Of a stretch of DNA of 64,000 bases, positions 46,870 through 56,432 are shown piece after piece (position 1 is the stretch's first letter; each line of letters starts with the position of its first letter). The notes beneath the pieces were generated by a model that did not search any database, was not told where the DNA came from, and saw nothing but the letters and a program-made list of their open reading frames with translations. The translations under genes were made by a program, and so were the position numbers. The DNA lies in contig NZ_JADEYR010000001.1 of the NCBI RefSeq assembly GCF_015209585.1, positions 248,001 through 312,000 of the forward strand. The letters are read 5' to 3'. This stretch comes from Brachybacterium epidermidis (GTDB lineage: Bacteria; Actinomycetota; Actinomycetes; Actinomycetales; Dermabacteraceae).

Positions 46870-48441
46870 GTGAAGCTCGAACTGCGTGAGATCACGAAGA
46901 CCTTCGGGACCTTCGTGGCCAATGACGCCATCGACCTGGTGATCGAGCCCGGGGAGATCCACTCCCTGCTGGGCGAGAACGGGGCCGGCAAGTCCACCCT
47001 GATGAACGTGCTGTACGGCCTGTACCGGCCGGACGGCGGGCAGATCCTCATCGACGACCAGCCGGTGCGGTTCACCGGTCCCGGTGACGCCATGGCGGCG
47101 GGCATCGGCATGGTCCACCAGCACTTCATGTTGGTGCCCGTGTTCACGGTGGCCGAGAACGTGGTGCTGGGCCACGAGCCCACCAAGGGCGGGATGCTCG
47201 ACATCGCCGCGGCCCGGGAGCTGGTGCGAGAGATCTCCGCGCGATTCGGGTTCGACCTGGACCCGGACGCCCTGGTCGAGGACCTCCCGGTGGGCGCACA
47301 GCAGCGCGTCGAGATCGTCAAGGCCCTCAGCCGGCACGCCGAGGTGCTGGTGCTGGACGAGCCCACCGCGGTGCTCACCCCCCACGAGACCGATGAGCTG
47401 ATGAACATCATGCGCCAGCTGCGCAACGAGGGGACCTCGATCGTGTTCATCACCCACAAGCTGCGCGAGGTCAAGGCGGTCTCCGACCGCATCACCGTGA
47501 TCCGCCGCGGCAAGGTGGTGGGCACCGCCGACCCCTCCGCCGACCAGGCCGACCTGGCCTCCCTGATGGTGGGCCGACAGGTGTCCCTGGCTCTGGACAA
47601 GGCCCCCGCCGCACCCGGTGAGGTGGCCCTCCAGGTCTCGGATCTGCGCGTCACCGATGACGCCGGAGTGCGCACCCTGGACGGCGTCAGCTTCGACGTG
47701 CACCGCGGCGAGGTGCTCGCCGTGGCGGGCGTGCAGGGCAACGGCCAGACCGAGCTCACCGAGGCGCTGCTGGGCCTGCAGGACAACGTCCAGGGCTCCG
47801 CGGTGCTCCACGGCGCCGAGCTGGTGGGCCGCTCCACCAAGCAGATCCTCGACGCGGGCATCGGCTTCGTCCCCGAGGACCGCACCCATGACGCCCTGGT
47901 GCCGGACTTCTCCGTGGCCGAGAACCTGGTGCTTGACCAGTTCAACCGCGCCCCGTACGGGTCCGCGCTGTCGATGAACCCCACCGCGGTGCGCACCAAC
48001 GCGGACACCCTGGTCGGGGACTTCGACGTGCGCACGGACTCCCCGCAGAACGCCGTGTCCACCTTGTCCGGAGGCAACCAGCAGAAGGTGGTGATGGCCC
48101 GCGCTCTCAACCGTGAGCTGTCGCTGCTGATCGCCTCGCAGCCCACCCGCGGCGTGGACGTCGGCTCGATCGAGTTCCTGCACCGTCGGATCCTCGGCGA
48201 GCGCGACAAGGGAACGCCCGTGATCATCGTGTCCACCGAGCTGGACGAGGTCACGCAGCTGGCCGACCGCATCGCCGTGATGTACCGCGGCACCATCCTG
48301 GGCATCGTCCCCGGGGACACCGACCGTGACGTGCTGGGCCTGATGATGGCCGGCTACACCGCCGAGGCCGCGCGGGAGGCCGTCGCCTCCGGTGCCCGCA
48401 CCACCGACTCCCAGCTCGCTGATGAAGGAGAGCTCGCATGA
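46870..48441 (+). CDS. Nucleoside ABC transporter ATP-binding protein (two fused ABC domains)
   Basis: The 523-residue protein has two ABC modules, like RbsA/NupO-type transporters. Domain 1 is intact: Walker A GENGAGKST (K41), a signature of the form LPVGAQQRVEI and Walker B VLVLDEPTAVLTP. Domain 2 has GVQGNGQTE (Lys replaced by Gln), a change usual in this family, but keeps the signature LSGGNQQKVVMARAL. The GTG start lies 7 nt after GGAAGCGAG. Its stop overlaps the first permease start (ATGA). Confidence 0.95.
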   Translation: MKLELREITKTFGTFVANDAIDLVIEPGEIHSLLGENGAGKSTLMNVLYGLYRPDGGQILIDDQPVRFTGPGDAMAAGIGMVHQHFMLVPVFTVAENVVLGHEPTKGGMLDIAAARELVREISARFGFDLDPDALVEDLPVGAQQRVEIVKALSRHAEVLVLDEPTAVLTPHETDELMNIMRQLRNEGTSIVFITHKLREVKAVSDRITVIRRGKVVGTADPSADQADLASLMVGRQVSLALDKAPAAPGEVALQVSDLRVTDDAGVRTLDGVSFDVHRGEVLAVAGVQGNGQTELTEALLGLQDNVQGSAVLHGAELVGRSTKQILDAGIGFVPEDRTHDALVPDFSVAENLVLDQFNRAPYGSALSMNPTAVRTNADTLVGDFDVRTDSPQNAVSTLSGGNQQKVVMARALNRELSLLIASQPTRGVDVGSIEFLHRRILGERDKGTPVIIVSTELDEVTQLADRIAVMYRGTILGIVPGDTDRDVLGLMMAGYTAEAAREAVASGARTTDSQLADEGELA

Positions 48442-49976
48442 GCGCCGTGACCCCCTCCGCCGCGGAGCAGGGCAGCGCCCCGGGCGTCGGCTCCGGCGGC
48501 ACCGGCTCCGAGGCCCCGCCGCCTGCGGACCCCTCGCAGGACCGCTGGGGCCGGTTGGTGCAGGACATCGCCCGAGGCAACCTGCTGGTGGTGGTCGCCA
48601 GCTTCGTGTTCGCCTTCATCATCGGTTCGATCCTGATCCTGATCGCCGACACCGAGGTGCGCGAGGCCCTCGGCTACTTCTTCGCGCGTCCGGGGGACAC
48701 CTTCAGTGCCGCCTGGCAGTCGATCAGCCAGGCCTACGCGGCGATGTTCCGCGGAGCCGTGTTCGACTTCCCCGGCTTCACCCGCACCCTGGAGTCGCTG
48801 CGAGCCGACGGCGGCACGGGCACCTACGTGTGGGGTCCCGCGCTGATGCGCGGCCTGCGCCCCCTCACGGAGACCCTCACCATCGCCACCCCCCTGGTGA
48901 TCGCGGCCTGCGGCATGGCGGTGGGCTTCCGCGCCGGCCTGTTCAACATCGGCGGCACCGGCCAGCTGATCGTCGGTGCCATGGTGGCCGGCTATGTGGG
49001 CTTCACCTTCCAGCTCCCGATCGTGATCCACCTGCTGGTGGCCCTGGTCGTGGGTGTCATCGCCGGTGCGTTCTGGGGCGGGATCGCAGGCTTCCTCAAG
49101 GCCCGCTTCGGCGCCAACGAGGTCATCAGCACCATCATGCTGAACTGGATCGCCACCTACCTGCTGTTCTTCGCCCTGAAGACCAGTGCGTTCACCGGCG
49201 CCAACCAGTCCCAGCCCACCTCGCCCTCCGTGAAGGACACCGCCTCCCTGCCGCTGCTGCTGGGCAGCCAGTTCCGCCTCCACGCCGGCATCCTGCTGGC
49301 CATCGCCGTGGTGGTGTTCCTGTGGTGGCTGATGAACCGCTCCACCCTCGGGTTCCAGTTCCGTGCCGTCGGCTCCAACCCGCGCGCCGCCCGCGTGGCC
49401 GGCATCTCCCCGGCCCGCGCCTCCTTCGCCGTGATGGCGGTGGCCGGCGCCCTGGTTGGCCTGGCCGGCGCCGTGCACATCCTGGGCACCGAGAAGCGCC
49501 TCACCGACGGCATCGCCGGCTCGCTCGGCTTCGATGCGATCACCGTCGCCCTGCTGGGCCGCTCCGGGCCGGTGGGCATCGTGCTGGCCGGCCTGCTGTT
49601 CGCGGGCCTGTCCACCGGCGGCCGCTACATGGAGACCCAGCAGGGCGTGCCCCTGGACCTGGTCTCCGTGATCCAGGCCCTGGTGGTGCTGTTCATCGCG
49701 GCGCCGCCGCTGGTGCGCACCCTGATCGGCCTGCGCCGCGTGGACAACCCCGGAGCGGGCGAGCGGCGCCGCCGTGCCCGTGCCACCTCCGGAGCAGGGG
49801 AGGACCGCACGGGGGCCACCCGGAACGGCGGTTCCTCCGTCGTGAGCACCAGCAGCGCTGCGACCAGCCAGGCACCCTCCTTCTCGGGCAGCAGTGCGGC
49901 GCCTGACCCCGCCGAACCACCGGGCAGTGCTGAGCGGTCCGGGGCCCGGACCGAGACGAAGGGAGAGGACCGATGA
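48438..49976 (+). CDS. Nucleoside ABC transporter permease, first subunit
   Basis: The 512-residue permease of the BPD_transp_2 family has about nine to ten transmembrane helices and the family segment FRAGLFNIGGTGQLIVGAM. The first 40 residues and the last 75 (Arg, Thr, Ser and Gly rich) are polar extensions. The ATG overlaps the ATPase stop codon and its own stop overlaps the second permease start. It should form the channel with the next gene product. Confidence 0.93.
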   Translation: MSAVTPSAAEQGSAPGVGSGGTGSEAPPPADPSQDRWGRLVQDIARGNLLVVVASFVFAFIIGSILILIADTEVREALGYFFARPGDTFSAAWQSISQAYAAMFRGAVFDFPGFTRTLESLRADGGTGTYVWGPALMRGLRPLTETLTIATPLVIAACGMAVGFRAGLFNIGGTGQLIVGAMVAGYVGFTFQLPIVIHLLVALVVGVIAGAFWGGIAGFLKARFGANEVISTIMLNWIATYLLFFALKTSAFTGANQSQPTSPSVKDTASLPLLLGSQFRLHAGILLAIAVVVFLWWLMNRSTLGFQFRAVGSNPRAARVAGISPARASFAVMAVAGALVGLAGAVHILGTEKRLTDGIAGSLGFDAITVALLGRSGPVGIVLAGLLFAGLSTGGRYMETQQGVPLDLVSVIQALVVLFIAAPPLVRTLIGLRRVDNPGAGERRRRARATSGAGEDRTGATRNGGSSVVSTSSAATSQAPSFSGSSAAPDPAEPPGSAERSGARTETKGEDR

Positions 49977-51310
49977 GCGCCACCACGCGCCTGGCCTCCG
50001 ATGACGCCGTCGTCCAGAAGGCCGTCGTCGACGAGCGTCCCTCCACGTGGTGGCACCTGCCGCTGACCACCACCATCCTGGGCGTGCTGGGACTGATCTT
50101 CTTCGGGCTGCGCGGCATCCCCGGCGCCTCCAGCACCTACGGCATCGCCCGTGAGAAGGACCTGAACCCGCTGGGGATCCTTCCCGAGCAGGTGACCGTC
50201 CCGTCCATGGCCGCCTCCATCGTGCTCGCGGTGATCGCGCTGCTCGCCTCGGCAGCGCTGTGGGCACTCCAGTCCCGGCCCCACCGCCTGCGCCCTGCGA
50301 TCCGCAACACCCTGGTGGGCATCTTCGCGGTGGCCTGGGTGCTGTCCTTCATGACCTGGGTGATCTCCGAGCGATCCCTCAGCGTCGGGACCCTGCTGCA
50401 GTCCACGGTCATCCTCGCCGTCCCCCTCGCCTTCGGTGCGCTGTCCGGTGTGCTGTCCGAGCGCGCCGGTGTCATCAACATCGCCATCGAGGGTCAGCTG
50501 CTGTTCGGTGCGTTCGGTGCCGCACTGGTGGGCTCCCTGCTCGGCAATGTGTGGGCCGGCCTGATCGCGGCCCCGCTGGTGGCGGTGCTGATGGGTGCCC
50601 TGCTGGCTCTGTTCGCCGTGGGGTACCAGGTACAGCAGATCATCGTCGGCGTGGTGCTGAACGTGTTCGCCGTGGGCATCACCTCGTTCTTCTTCGGCTC
50701 GGTGATGAGCGCGAACCCCGGGATGTTCAACTCCCCCATGCGACTGCCCACCCTGCGGATCCCCCTGCTGGCGGACATCCCGCTGATCGGCTCGGCCCTG
50801 TTCGAGCAGAACATCCTGGTGTACCTGATGTGGGTCATCGTGGTCGTGCTGACCATCGCCCTGTTCCGCACCCGCTGGGGACTGCGGGTCCGCGCGGTCG
50901 GCGAGCACCCGCGGGCCGCTGACACCGTCGGCATCAAGGTCAACCCCACCCGCTGGTCCAACGTGCTGCTGGGTTCGGCCGTGGCCGGCCTGGGAGGCGC
51001 GATGCTCACCATCGGCACCGGTGTGGCCTTCGGCGAGGACATGTCCGCCGGCAAGGGCTACATCGCCCTGGCCGCCATGATCCTGGGCCGCTACCACCCC
51101 GTCGGGGCGCTGCTGGCCGCGCTCACCTTCGCCTTCGCCGACTCGCTGCAGCTGCGCCTGGGCACCATGAGCGCCGCCGAGGGCGGTGTGAGCATCCCCG
51201 GTGACTTCCTGCTGATGCTGCCCTACGTGGTCGCACTGTTCGCGGTCGCCGGCGTGGTGGGCCGCGTGCGCGTTCCCGCCGCGGACGGCATCCCCTACGT
51301 CAAGCAGTGA
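49973..51310 (+). CDS. Nucleoside ABC transporter permease, second subunit
   Basis: The 445-residue permease carries the paired-family segment LSERAGVINIAIEGQLLFGAF and VGYQVQQIIVGVVLN, with about ten transmembrane helices. It is the heterodimer partner of the preceding permease. Coupling by an ATGA overlap ensures equal amounts. It is followed after 13 nt by cdd, so imported nucleosides are handled by the same operon. Confidence 0.93.
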   Translation: MSATTRLASDDAVVQKAVVDERPSTWWHLPLTTTILGVLGLIFFGLRGIPGASSTYGIAREKDLNPLGILPEQVTVPSMAASIVLAVIALLASAALWALQSRPHRLRPAIRNTLVGIFAVAWVLSFMTWVISERSLSVGTLLQSTVILAVPLAFGALSGVLSERAGVINIAIEGQLLFGAFGAALVGSLLGNVWAGLIAAPLVAVLMGALLALFAVGYQVQQIIVGVVLNVFAVGITSFFFGSVMSANPGMFNSPMRLPTLRIPLLADIPLIGSALFEQNILVYLMWVIVVVLTIALFRTRWGLRVRAVGEHPRAADTVGIKVNPTRWSNVLLGSAVAGLGGAMLTIGTGVAFGEDMSAGKGYIALAAMILGRYHPVGALLAALTFAFADSLQLRLGTMSAAEGGVSIPGDFLLMLPYVVALFAVAGVVGRVRVPAADGIPYVKQ

Positions 51311-51323
51311 CCCAGGAGACCCC

Positions 51324-51698
51324 GTGACCACACCCTCCTCCGTCCCCGAGCACGCCCAGGGCGCCGCTGGCGCGCCGTTCGACGAGCTGCTCACCGCCGC
51401 CCGCGACGTGGTGCGTCGCGCCTACGCCCCGTACTCCGGGTACTCGGTGGGTGCCGCCGGTCGCGCGGACGACGGTCGCATCGTCACCGGCTGCAACGTG
51501 GAGAACGCCGGCTACGGCGTCACCCTGTGCGCCGAGTGCGGCATGGTCAGCGAGCTGATCGCCGGGGGCGGCGGAAAGCTCACCGCCTTCGTGTGCGTCA
51601 ACGGCCAGGGAGATGTGATCATGCCCTGCGGCCGCTGCCGCCAGCTGCTGTCCGAGCACGCCGCGGACGACTTCGCCATCCTCACCCCGCAGGGGTGA
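51324..51698 (+). CDS. cdd: Cytidine deaminase, C-terminus altered by apparent frameshifts
   Basis: The enzyme deaminates cytidine and deoxycytidine to uridine forms. The zinc and catalytic motifs are present: NVENAGYG, CAE and PCGRCRQ. As written it stops at ILTPQG after 124 residues. The DNA just beyond encodes the missing tail in two other frames: VRDLEG from 51695, then ILPQAFGPADMGLA from 51712 to a stop at 51756. One extra G in the run at 51692-51695 and one in the run at 51709-51711 would restore a normal 143-144-residue enzyme. Two nearby losses in G runs suggest sequence errors, though a truncated natural allele cannot be excluded. Confidence 0.9.
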   Translation: MTTPSSVPEHAQGAAGAPFDELLTAARDVVRRAYAPYSGYSVGAAGRADDGRIVTGCNVENAGYGVTLCAECGMVSELIAGGGGKLTAFVCVNGQGDVIMPCGRCRQLLSEHAADDFAILTPQG

Positions 51699-51844
51699 GG
51701 GACCTCGAGGGATCCTGCCGCAGGCCTTCGGGCCGGCGGACATGGGGCTGGCCTGACCCCGAACGGACCCCGCCCGCCCCGATCGGCCGGTCGCCCCACA
51801 GCGCCGGCATCACCGATCTCCGCACCACCACCGATGGGACACCT

Positions 51845-53155
51845 GTGAACGAGAACCGCACTTCTGCCGTGGAGCCCTTCGACGCCGTCGAGGTGATCCG
51901 CACCAAGCGCGACGGGGACCGGCTCACGCCGGAGCAGATCGACTGGGTGATCGACGCCTACACCCGTGGCGTCGTGGCCGAGCAGCAGATGTCCGCCCTG
52001 GCGATGGCGATCTTCCTCAACGGCATGGATCGTGAGGAGATCTCCCGCTGGACCGCGGCGATGATCGCCAGCGGCGAGCGGATGGACTTCTCCTCCCTGT
52101 CCAAGCCCACCACCGACAAGCACTCCACCGGCGGGGTGGGGGACAAGATCACCCTTCCCCTGGCCCCCCTGGTGGCCTCCTACGGGGTGGCGGTGCCCCA
52201 GCTGTCCGGACGCGGGCTCGGCCACACCGGCGGCACCCTCGACAAGCTCGAGGCGATCCCCGGCTGGCGCGCCGACCTCAGCAACGAGGAGATGATGCGG
52301 CAGCTCGAGGAGGTGGGTGCGGTGATCTGCGCGGCCGGTTCCGGCCTGGCCCCCGCCGACAAGAAGCTGTACGCCCTGCGCGACGTCACCGCCACCGTCG
52401 AGGCGATCCCGCTGATCGCCAGCTCGATCATGTCCAAGAAGATCGCCGAGGGCACCGCCGCCCTCACCCTCGACGTCAAGACCGGTGCCGGCGCTTTCAT
52501 GCGCGAGGAGTCCGATGCGCGCGAGCTGGCCCGCACCATGGTGGACCTCGGCTCCGATGCCGGAGTGCGCACCGTCGCCCTGCTCACCGACATGTCCGCA
52601 CCGCTGGGCCGCACGGCCGGCAACGGGCTGGAGGTGCGCGAGTCCCTGGAGGTCCTCGCCGGCGGGGGCCCCGCCGACGTGGTGGAGCTGACCTGCGCAC
52701 TGGCCCGCGAGATGCTCGAGGCCTCCGGAGTGAACGACGCCGATGTGGAGACCGCGCTCGCCGACGGCCGTGCGATGGACGCCTGGCGGGCCATGATCAC
52801 CGCCCAGGGCGGCGATGTGGACGCACCGCTGCCCACCGCGAAGCACGTCGAGGAGCTTCGGGCCGATCACGACGGCGTGGTCGAGGGGCTGGACGCCATG
52901 GGTGTGGGCGTGGCCGCCTGGCGCCTGGGAGCCGGACGCTCGCGCCCCGGGGAGTCCGTGCAGGCCGCCGCCGGGGTCGAGATCGTGGCGCACGTGGGCG
53001 ACCAGGTGCGCAGCGGCGACGTCATCGCTCGACTGCACACCGACACCCCGGAGCGGATCGCTCGTGCGACCGAAGCGATCCGGGGTTCGTGGTCCTACGC
53101 CTCCGCCGGCACCGAGCTGCCGCAGCGCCGCATCGTCATCGACCGCATCGCCTGA
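51845..53155 (+). CDS. deoA: Thymidine phosphorylase
   Basis: The 436-residue enzyme splits thymidine or uridine with phosphate to base and (deoxy)ribose-1-phosphate. Signatures are the glycosyltransferase-family segment DKHSTGGVGDK, SGRGLGHTGGTLDKLE, KKLYALRDVT and DVKTGAGAF. The GTG start is weakly supported but lies at the conserved N-terminus. Its sugar-phosphate product can go to phosphopentomutase and deoC downstream. Confidence 0.94.
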   Translation: MNENRTSAVEPFDAVEVIRTKRDGDRLTPEQIDWVIDAYTRGVVAEQQMSALAMAIFLNGMDREEISRWTAAMIASGERMDFSSLSKPTTDKHSTGGVGDKITLPLAPLVASYGVAVPQLSGRGLGHTGGTLDKLEAIPGWRADLSNEEMMRQLEEVGAVICAAGSGLAPADKKLYALRDVTATVEAIPLIASSIMSKKIAEGTAALTLDVKTGAGAFMREESDARELARTMVDLGSDAGVRTVALLTDMSAPLGRTAGNGLEVRESLEVLAGGGPADVVELTCALAREMLEASGVNDADVETALADGRAMDAWRAMITAQGGDVDAPLPTAKHVEELRADHDGVVEGLDAMGVGVAAWRLGAGRSRPGESVQAAAGVEIVAHVGDQVRSGDVIARLHTDTPERIARATEAIRGSWSYASAGTELPQRRIVIDRIA

Positions 53156-53281
53156 CCCCAGCCGGCCCGCGCTGGGCCGCCCTGTCGCCACGGGGGAACG
53201 GCGCCCGGCGGTCGGAATGCCCCGCAACACGCGGCTGCGCGTGTCACCGCGCCCGCAGCGCCGGCAGGCTGCGGCGGACCA

Positions 53282-53956
53282 TCAGCGGTGCCAGTCGTGC
53301 GCCGCCGGATGCTGCCTGCAGGCGGTGATGTTCCGATCGGCCTCGGCCACCCCCGTCAGTCGGCGCAGTCGGGCGATCCCGGCACGCAGCCCCACCGGAC
53401 ACATCCCGGCCCTCCGCCACCGGATCACGTCCGCTCGCTGCTCCCCGGCTAGTGCCCAGCCGCGACGCAGCAGGGTCAGGGGCGGCTTGCGGGCCTCGGA
53501 CAGATCCCGCACCAGACGCAGCCCGAACACCACCGGCACGGGCCGGTCCAGCACCAGGGCGTCGGCCAGCAGACCGGCGGCTGCCAGGGGAGCGACCAGC
53601 TCGGCGGCGAAGATGCCCTCGGCGACGATCAGCGGTGCATCCCCGGCATCGAGGATGCGGCTGCCCTTGCGGCGGGACTCGGAGATCGAGTACACCGGCA
53701 CCTCGGCGGCCCCGTCGTGGGCGAGCGCGGTGAGCGACTCCAGCGCGGCACCGGCGTTCCAGGAGACCGGGTCGTCCCAGTCCACGATCCCGAAGCGGTG
53801 GGGGAGACCCGGATCGTCCTGATCGCGGTAGAACTCGTCCAGCCCCACCGTGGGCAGGCCGCAGCGCCTGGACATCTCCCCCTTCCCGCTGCCCGAGGGA
53901 CCGGCGACCAGCACGATGCGGCGCGGTGCACCGGGACGGGGGCGGGATGTGGTCAC
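53282..53956 (-). CDS. Uridine-kinase-like P-loop NTPase
   Basis: The 224-residue protein has a P-loop GPSGSGKG near residue 18, a DEFY segment and DWDDPVSWN, resembling Udk/PRK-type kinases. It lacks long insertions and could phosphorylate uridine or cytidine, which fits the surrounding salvage genes. The GTG at 53956 is chosen because TAGAAT lies 8 nt before it and no ribosome-binding site is present (leaderless); an upstream open extension is not supported. It is divergent from deoC. Confidence 0.75.
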   Translation of the reverse strand: MTTSRPRPGAPRRIVLVAGPSGSGKGEMSRRCGLPTVGLDEFYRDQDDPGLPHRFGIVDWDDPVSWNAGAALESLTALAHDGAAEVPVYSISESRRKGSRILDAGDAPLIVAEGIFAAELVAPLAAAGLLADALVLDRPVPVVFGLRLVRDLSEARKPPLTLLRRGWALAGEQRADVIRWRRAGMCPVGLRAGIARLRRLTGVAEADRNITACRQHPAAHDWHR

Positions 53957-53964
53957 GGCCGTCC

Positions 53965-53970
53965 ATTCTA
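53965..53970 (-). promoter_or_regulatory. Candidate -10 element, leaderless uridine-kinase-like mRNA
   Basis: On the minus strand TAGAAT is followed by eight bases and the GTG start codon at 53956. It is the best TATAAT match (four or five of six) among the leaderless candidates in the window. Confidence 0.5.
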
Positions 53971-54040
53971 GGCCAGCCCAGGCGCGTCCAGGTGCCCGCC
54001 CGATGAGACAGGAAGCCACCTGGTCTGGGAGGATCTGCCC

Positions 54041-54709
54041 ATGAACTCCATCGCGAACAACGACCTCGCCGCCCTCATCGACCACACCCTGCTGAAGCCC
54101 GAGTCCACCCGGGCCGACGTGGAGTCCCTGCTGCGGGAGGCGGAGGAGCTGGGCACCTACTCGGTGTGCGTCTCACCGTCGATGCTGCCGGTGGACACCA
54201 CGGTCAAGGTCGCCACCGTGTGCGGCTTCCCCTCCGGGCAGCACGCCCCCTCCGTGAAGGCCGCCGAGGCCGCCGACTCGGTCTCCAAGGGGGCCGACGA
54301 GGTGGACATGGTGATCAACGTGGGCCTGGCCCGCGCCGGTGAGTTCGACGCCGTGCGCGAGGAGATCGCGGAGGTGCGCGAGGCCGCGCCGAAGCCCACC
54401 GTGCTCAAGGTGATCATCGAGTCCGCCGCGCTGAGCGACGAGCAGATCGTCGCGGTGTGCGAGGCCGCGGAGCAGGCCGGTGCCGACTTCGTGAAGACCT
54501 CCACCGGCTTCCACCCCGCCGGGGGCGCGAGTGAGCACGCCGTGGCCCTGATGCGTCGCACCGTCGGCGACCGTCTCGGCGTCAAGGCCTCCGGCGGCAT
54601 CCGTGACCGCGCGGCCGCCGAGGCGATGGTTGCCGCCGGTGCCAGCCGGCTGGGCCTGTCCTCCTCGCGGGCGGTGCTCGAGGGCGGTGCCGGCGGGTCC
54701 GGGTACTGA
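54041..54709 (+). CDS. deoC: Deoxyribose-phosphate aldolase
   Basis: The 222-residue TIM-barrel enzyme splits deoxyribose-5-phosphate into glyceraldehyde-3-phosphate and acetaldehyde. Catalytic lysines are K152 (FVKTSTGF, Schiff base) and K182 (GVKASGGIR). IDHTLLKP marks the start and GGGAGGA precedes the ATG. It ends deoxynucleoside sugar breakdown begun by deoA and punA. Confidence 0.96.
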   Translation: MNSIANNDLAALIDHTLLKPESTRADVESLLREAEELGTYSVCVSPSMLPVDTTVKVATVCGFPSGQHAPSVKAAEAADSVSKGADEVDMVINVGLARAGEFDAVREEIAEVREAAPKPTVLKVIIESAALSDEQIVAVCEAAEQAGADFVKTSTGFHPAGGASEHAVALMRRTVGDRLGVKASGGIRDRAAAEAMVAAGASRLGLSSSRAVLEGGAGGSGY

Positions 54710-54716
54710 GCCCGGC

Positions 54717-56432
54717 TCAGGACTGCCCGAGCACCTGGCGCAGGTCCTCGGTGACGCGCGTGAGCCGCTCGGCCGCGCGACGGCGGGCCTGCCCCAGCGC
54801 CGCCTCGTCGGCCTCCGCAGCGACGGGCTCGACGACCTCCAGGTAGCACTTGAGCTTCGGCTCGGTGCCGGAGGGGCGCACCACCACCCGGGTGTCGTCC
54901 TCGCACAGCAGCAGGATCCCGTCGGTGGGTGGCAGGCCAGTGGTCCCCACCGAGCCCTGGGAGAGGTCCTGGTTCTCGACCACGGGCGAACCGGCCAGCT
55001 CACCGGGCGGTGAGGTGCGGATGGTGCGCATCATGGTGCCGATCAGGGCGAGGTCCTCGACCCGCACCGACAGCTGCGAGGTGGCGTACAGCCCGTCGCG
55101 GCGCGCCAGCGCATCGAGCCGGCCCACCAGTGTGGTGCCCTCGGCCTTCGCCTCCGCGGCCATCTCCGCGACCATGAGGGCGGCAGAGAGCCCGTCCTTG
55201 TCCCGCACCACGTCCGGCAGCACGCAGTAGCCGATGGCCTCCTCGTAGCCGAAGGCGATGCCCGGGGCACGGGAGATCCACTTGAAGCCGGTCAGGGTGG
55301 TGGCGGCCTCGGTACCAGCATCCTGCGCCACCCGGTCCAGCCAGCGACTGGAGACCAGGGAGCGGGCCAAGGTGCCCCGGTAGCCGTGGCGGCGCACCAG
55401 GTGCTCGCCCAGCAGCACGCCCAGCTCGTCGCCGGTGAGCATCCGCCAGCGGCCCAGGTGCGGGTCCAGAACGGCGGCCGCGCAGCGGTCCGCATCGGGA
55501 TCGTTGGCGATCACCACGTCGGCCTCGACGGTGGCGGCCAGCTCGAGCGCCAGGTCGATCGCCCCGGGCTCCTCCGGGTTCGGGAAGGACACGGTGGGGA
55601 AGTCCGGGTCGGGGTCGGCCTGCTTGGCCACCGAGTGCACGTCGGTGAAGCCGGCGCGGTGCAGGGCCGCCAGGGCGATGCGGGTGCCCACGCCGTGCAT
55701 GGCGGTGTGCACGATCCGCACCTCCCGCGGGGAGCCGGGATCCGGCAGCGCGCAGATGGCCTCCAGGTAGTGCTCCTCGACGCGGTCGCCCAGGATCTCC
55801 CAGCCGGACTCGGCCACCTCGATCCCCAGCACGGGCCCCACGGCCGCGATACGGGCCGCGATGTGCGCGTCCGACGGCGGGACGATCTGCACGCCGCGGC
55901 CCTCGGGAGCGGCTGCCCGCCCGCCCAGGTACCCCTGTTGGCCGTTGTCGGCAGGCGGGTTGTGGGAGGCGGTGACCACCACGCCCGCATCGGCCTCCAG
56001 GTGCCGCACGGCGAAGGCCGCCAGGGGGGTGGGCTGGTGGGTGTCGAACAGCTGCACCCGACAGCCCGCCGCGGTCATGATCGCGGCGGAGCGCTCGGCG
56101 AAGGCGCGGGAGTTGTGGCGGGCGTCGTGGCCGATCACCACCTGAGGCCGATCGAGGCCCAGGTCACCGGTGAGGTGATCGGCGAGGCCCCGGGCGGCAC
56201 GGGAGACCACCGCGAGGTTCATCCGGTTCGGTCCCGGCCCCATCCGTCCCCGCAGTCCTGCGGTGCCGAACTGGAGGGTGCCGGTGAAGGCATCGGCGAG
56301 CTCCGCCTGCGCGGCCTCGTCCCCGGAGGCGGCCTGATCCACCAGGGAGGTCAGCGCCGCACGGGTCATGGGATCGGGGTCGTCCTCGCCCCAGGCCTTT
56401 GCGCGGGTCAGGAGGTCCTGGTCCGGGTTCAT
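54717..56432 (-). CDS. Phospho-sugar mutase (PMM/PGM family), candidate phosphopentomutase
   Basis: The 571-residue alpha-D-phosphohexomutase has FGTAGLRG, the phosphoserine loop TASHNPP, the metal-binding DPDADR and GFKWISR. This is the long PgcA/PmmB form. It overlaps punA by ATGA and is convergent with deoC, so its likeliest substrates here are ribose- and deoxyribose-1-phosphate, replacing a classical DeoB, which is not in the window. The punA-pmmB pair is also present in mycobacteria. Phosphoglucomutase or phosphomannomutase activity remains possible. Confidence 0.88.
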   Translation of the reverse strand: MNPDQDLLTRAKAWGEDDPDPMTRAALTSLVDQAASGDEAAQAELADAFTGTLQFGTAGLRGRMGPGPNRMNLAVVSRAARGLADHLTGDLGLDRPQVVIGHDARHNSRAFAERSAAIMTAAGCRVQLFDTHQPTPLAAFAVRHLEADAGVVVTASHNPPADNGQQGYLGGRAAAPEGRGVQIVPPSDAHIAARIAAVGPVLGIEVAESGWEILGDRVEEHYLEAICALPDPGSPREVRIVHTAMHGVGTRIALAALHRAGFTDVHSVAKQADPDPDFPTVSFPNPEEPGAIDLALELAATVEADVVIANDPDADRCAAAVLDPHLGRWRMLTGDELGVLLGEHLVRRHGYRGTLARSLVSSRWLDRVAQDAGTEAATTLTGFKWISRAPGIAFGYEEAIGYCVLPDVVRDKDGLSAALMVAEMAAEAKAEGTTLVGRLDALARRDGLYATSQLSVRVEDLALIGTMMRTIRTSPPGELAGSPVVENQDLSQGSVGTTGLPPTDGILLLCEDDTRVVVRPSGTEPKLKCYLEVVEPVAAEADEAALGQARRRAAERLTRVTEDLRQVLGQS

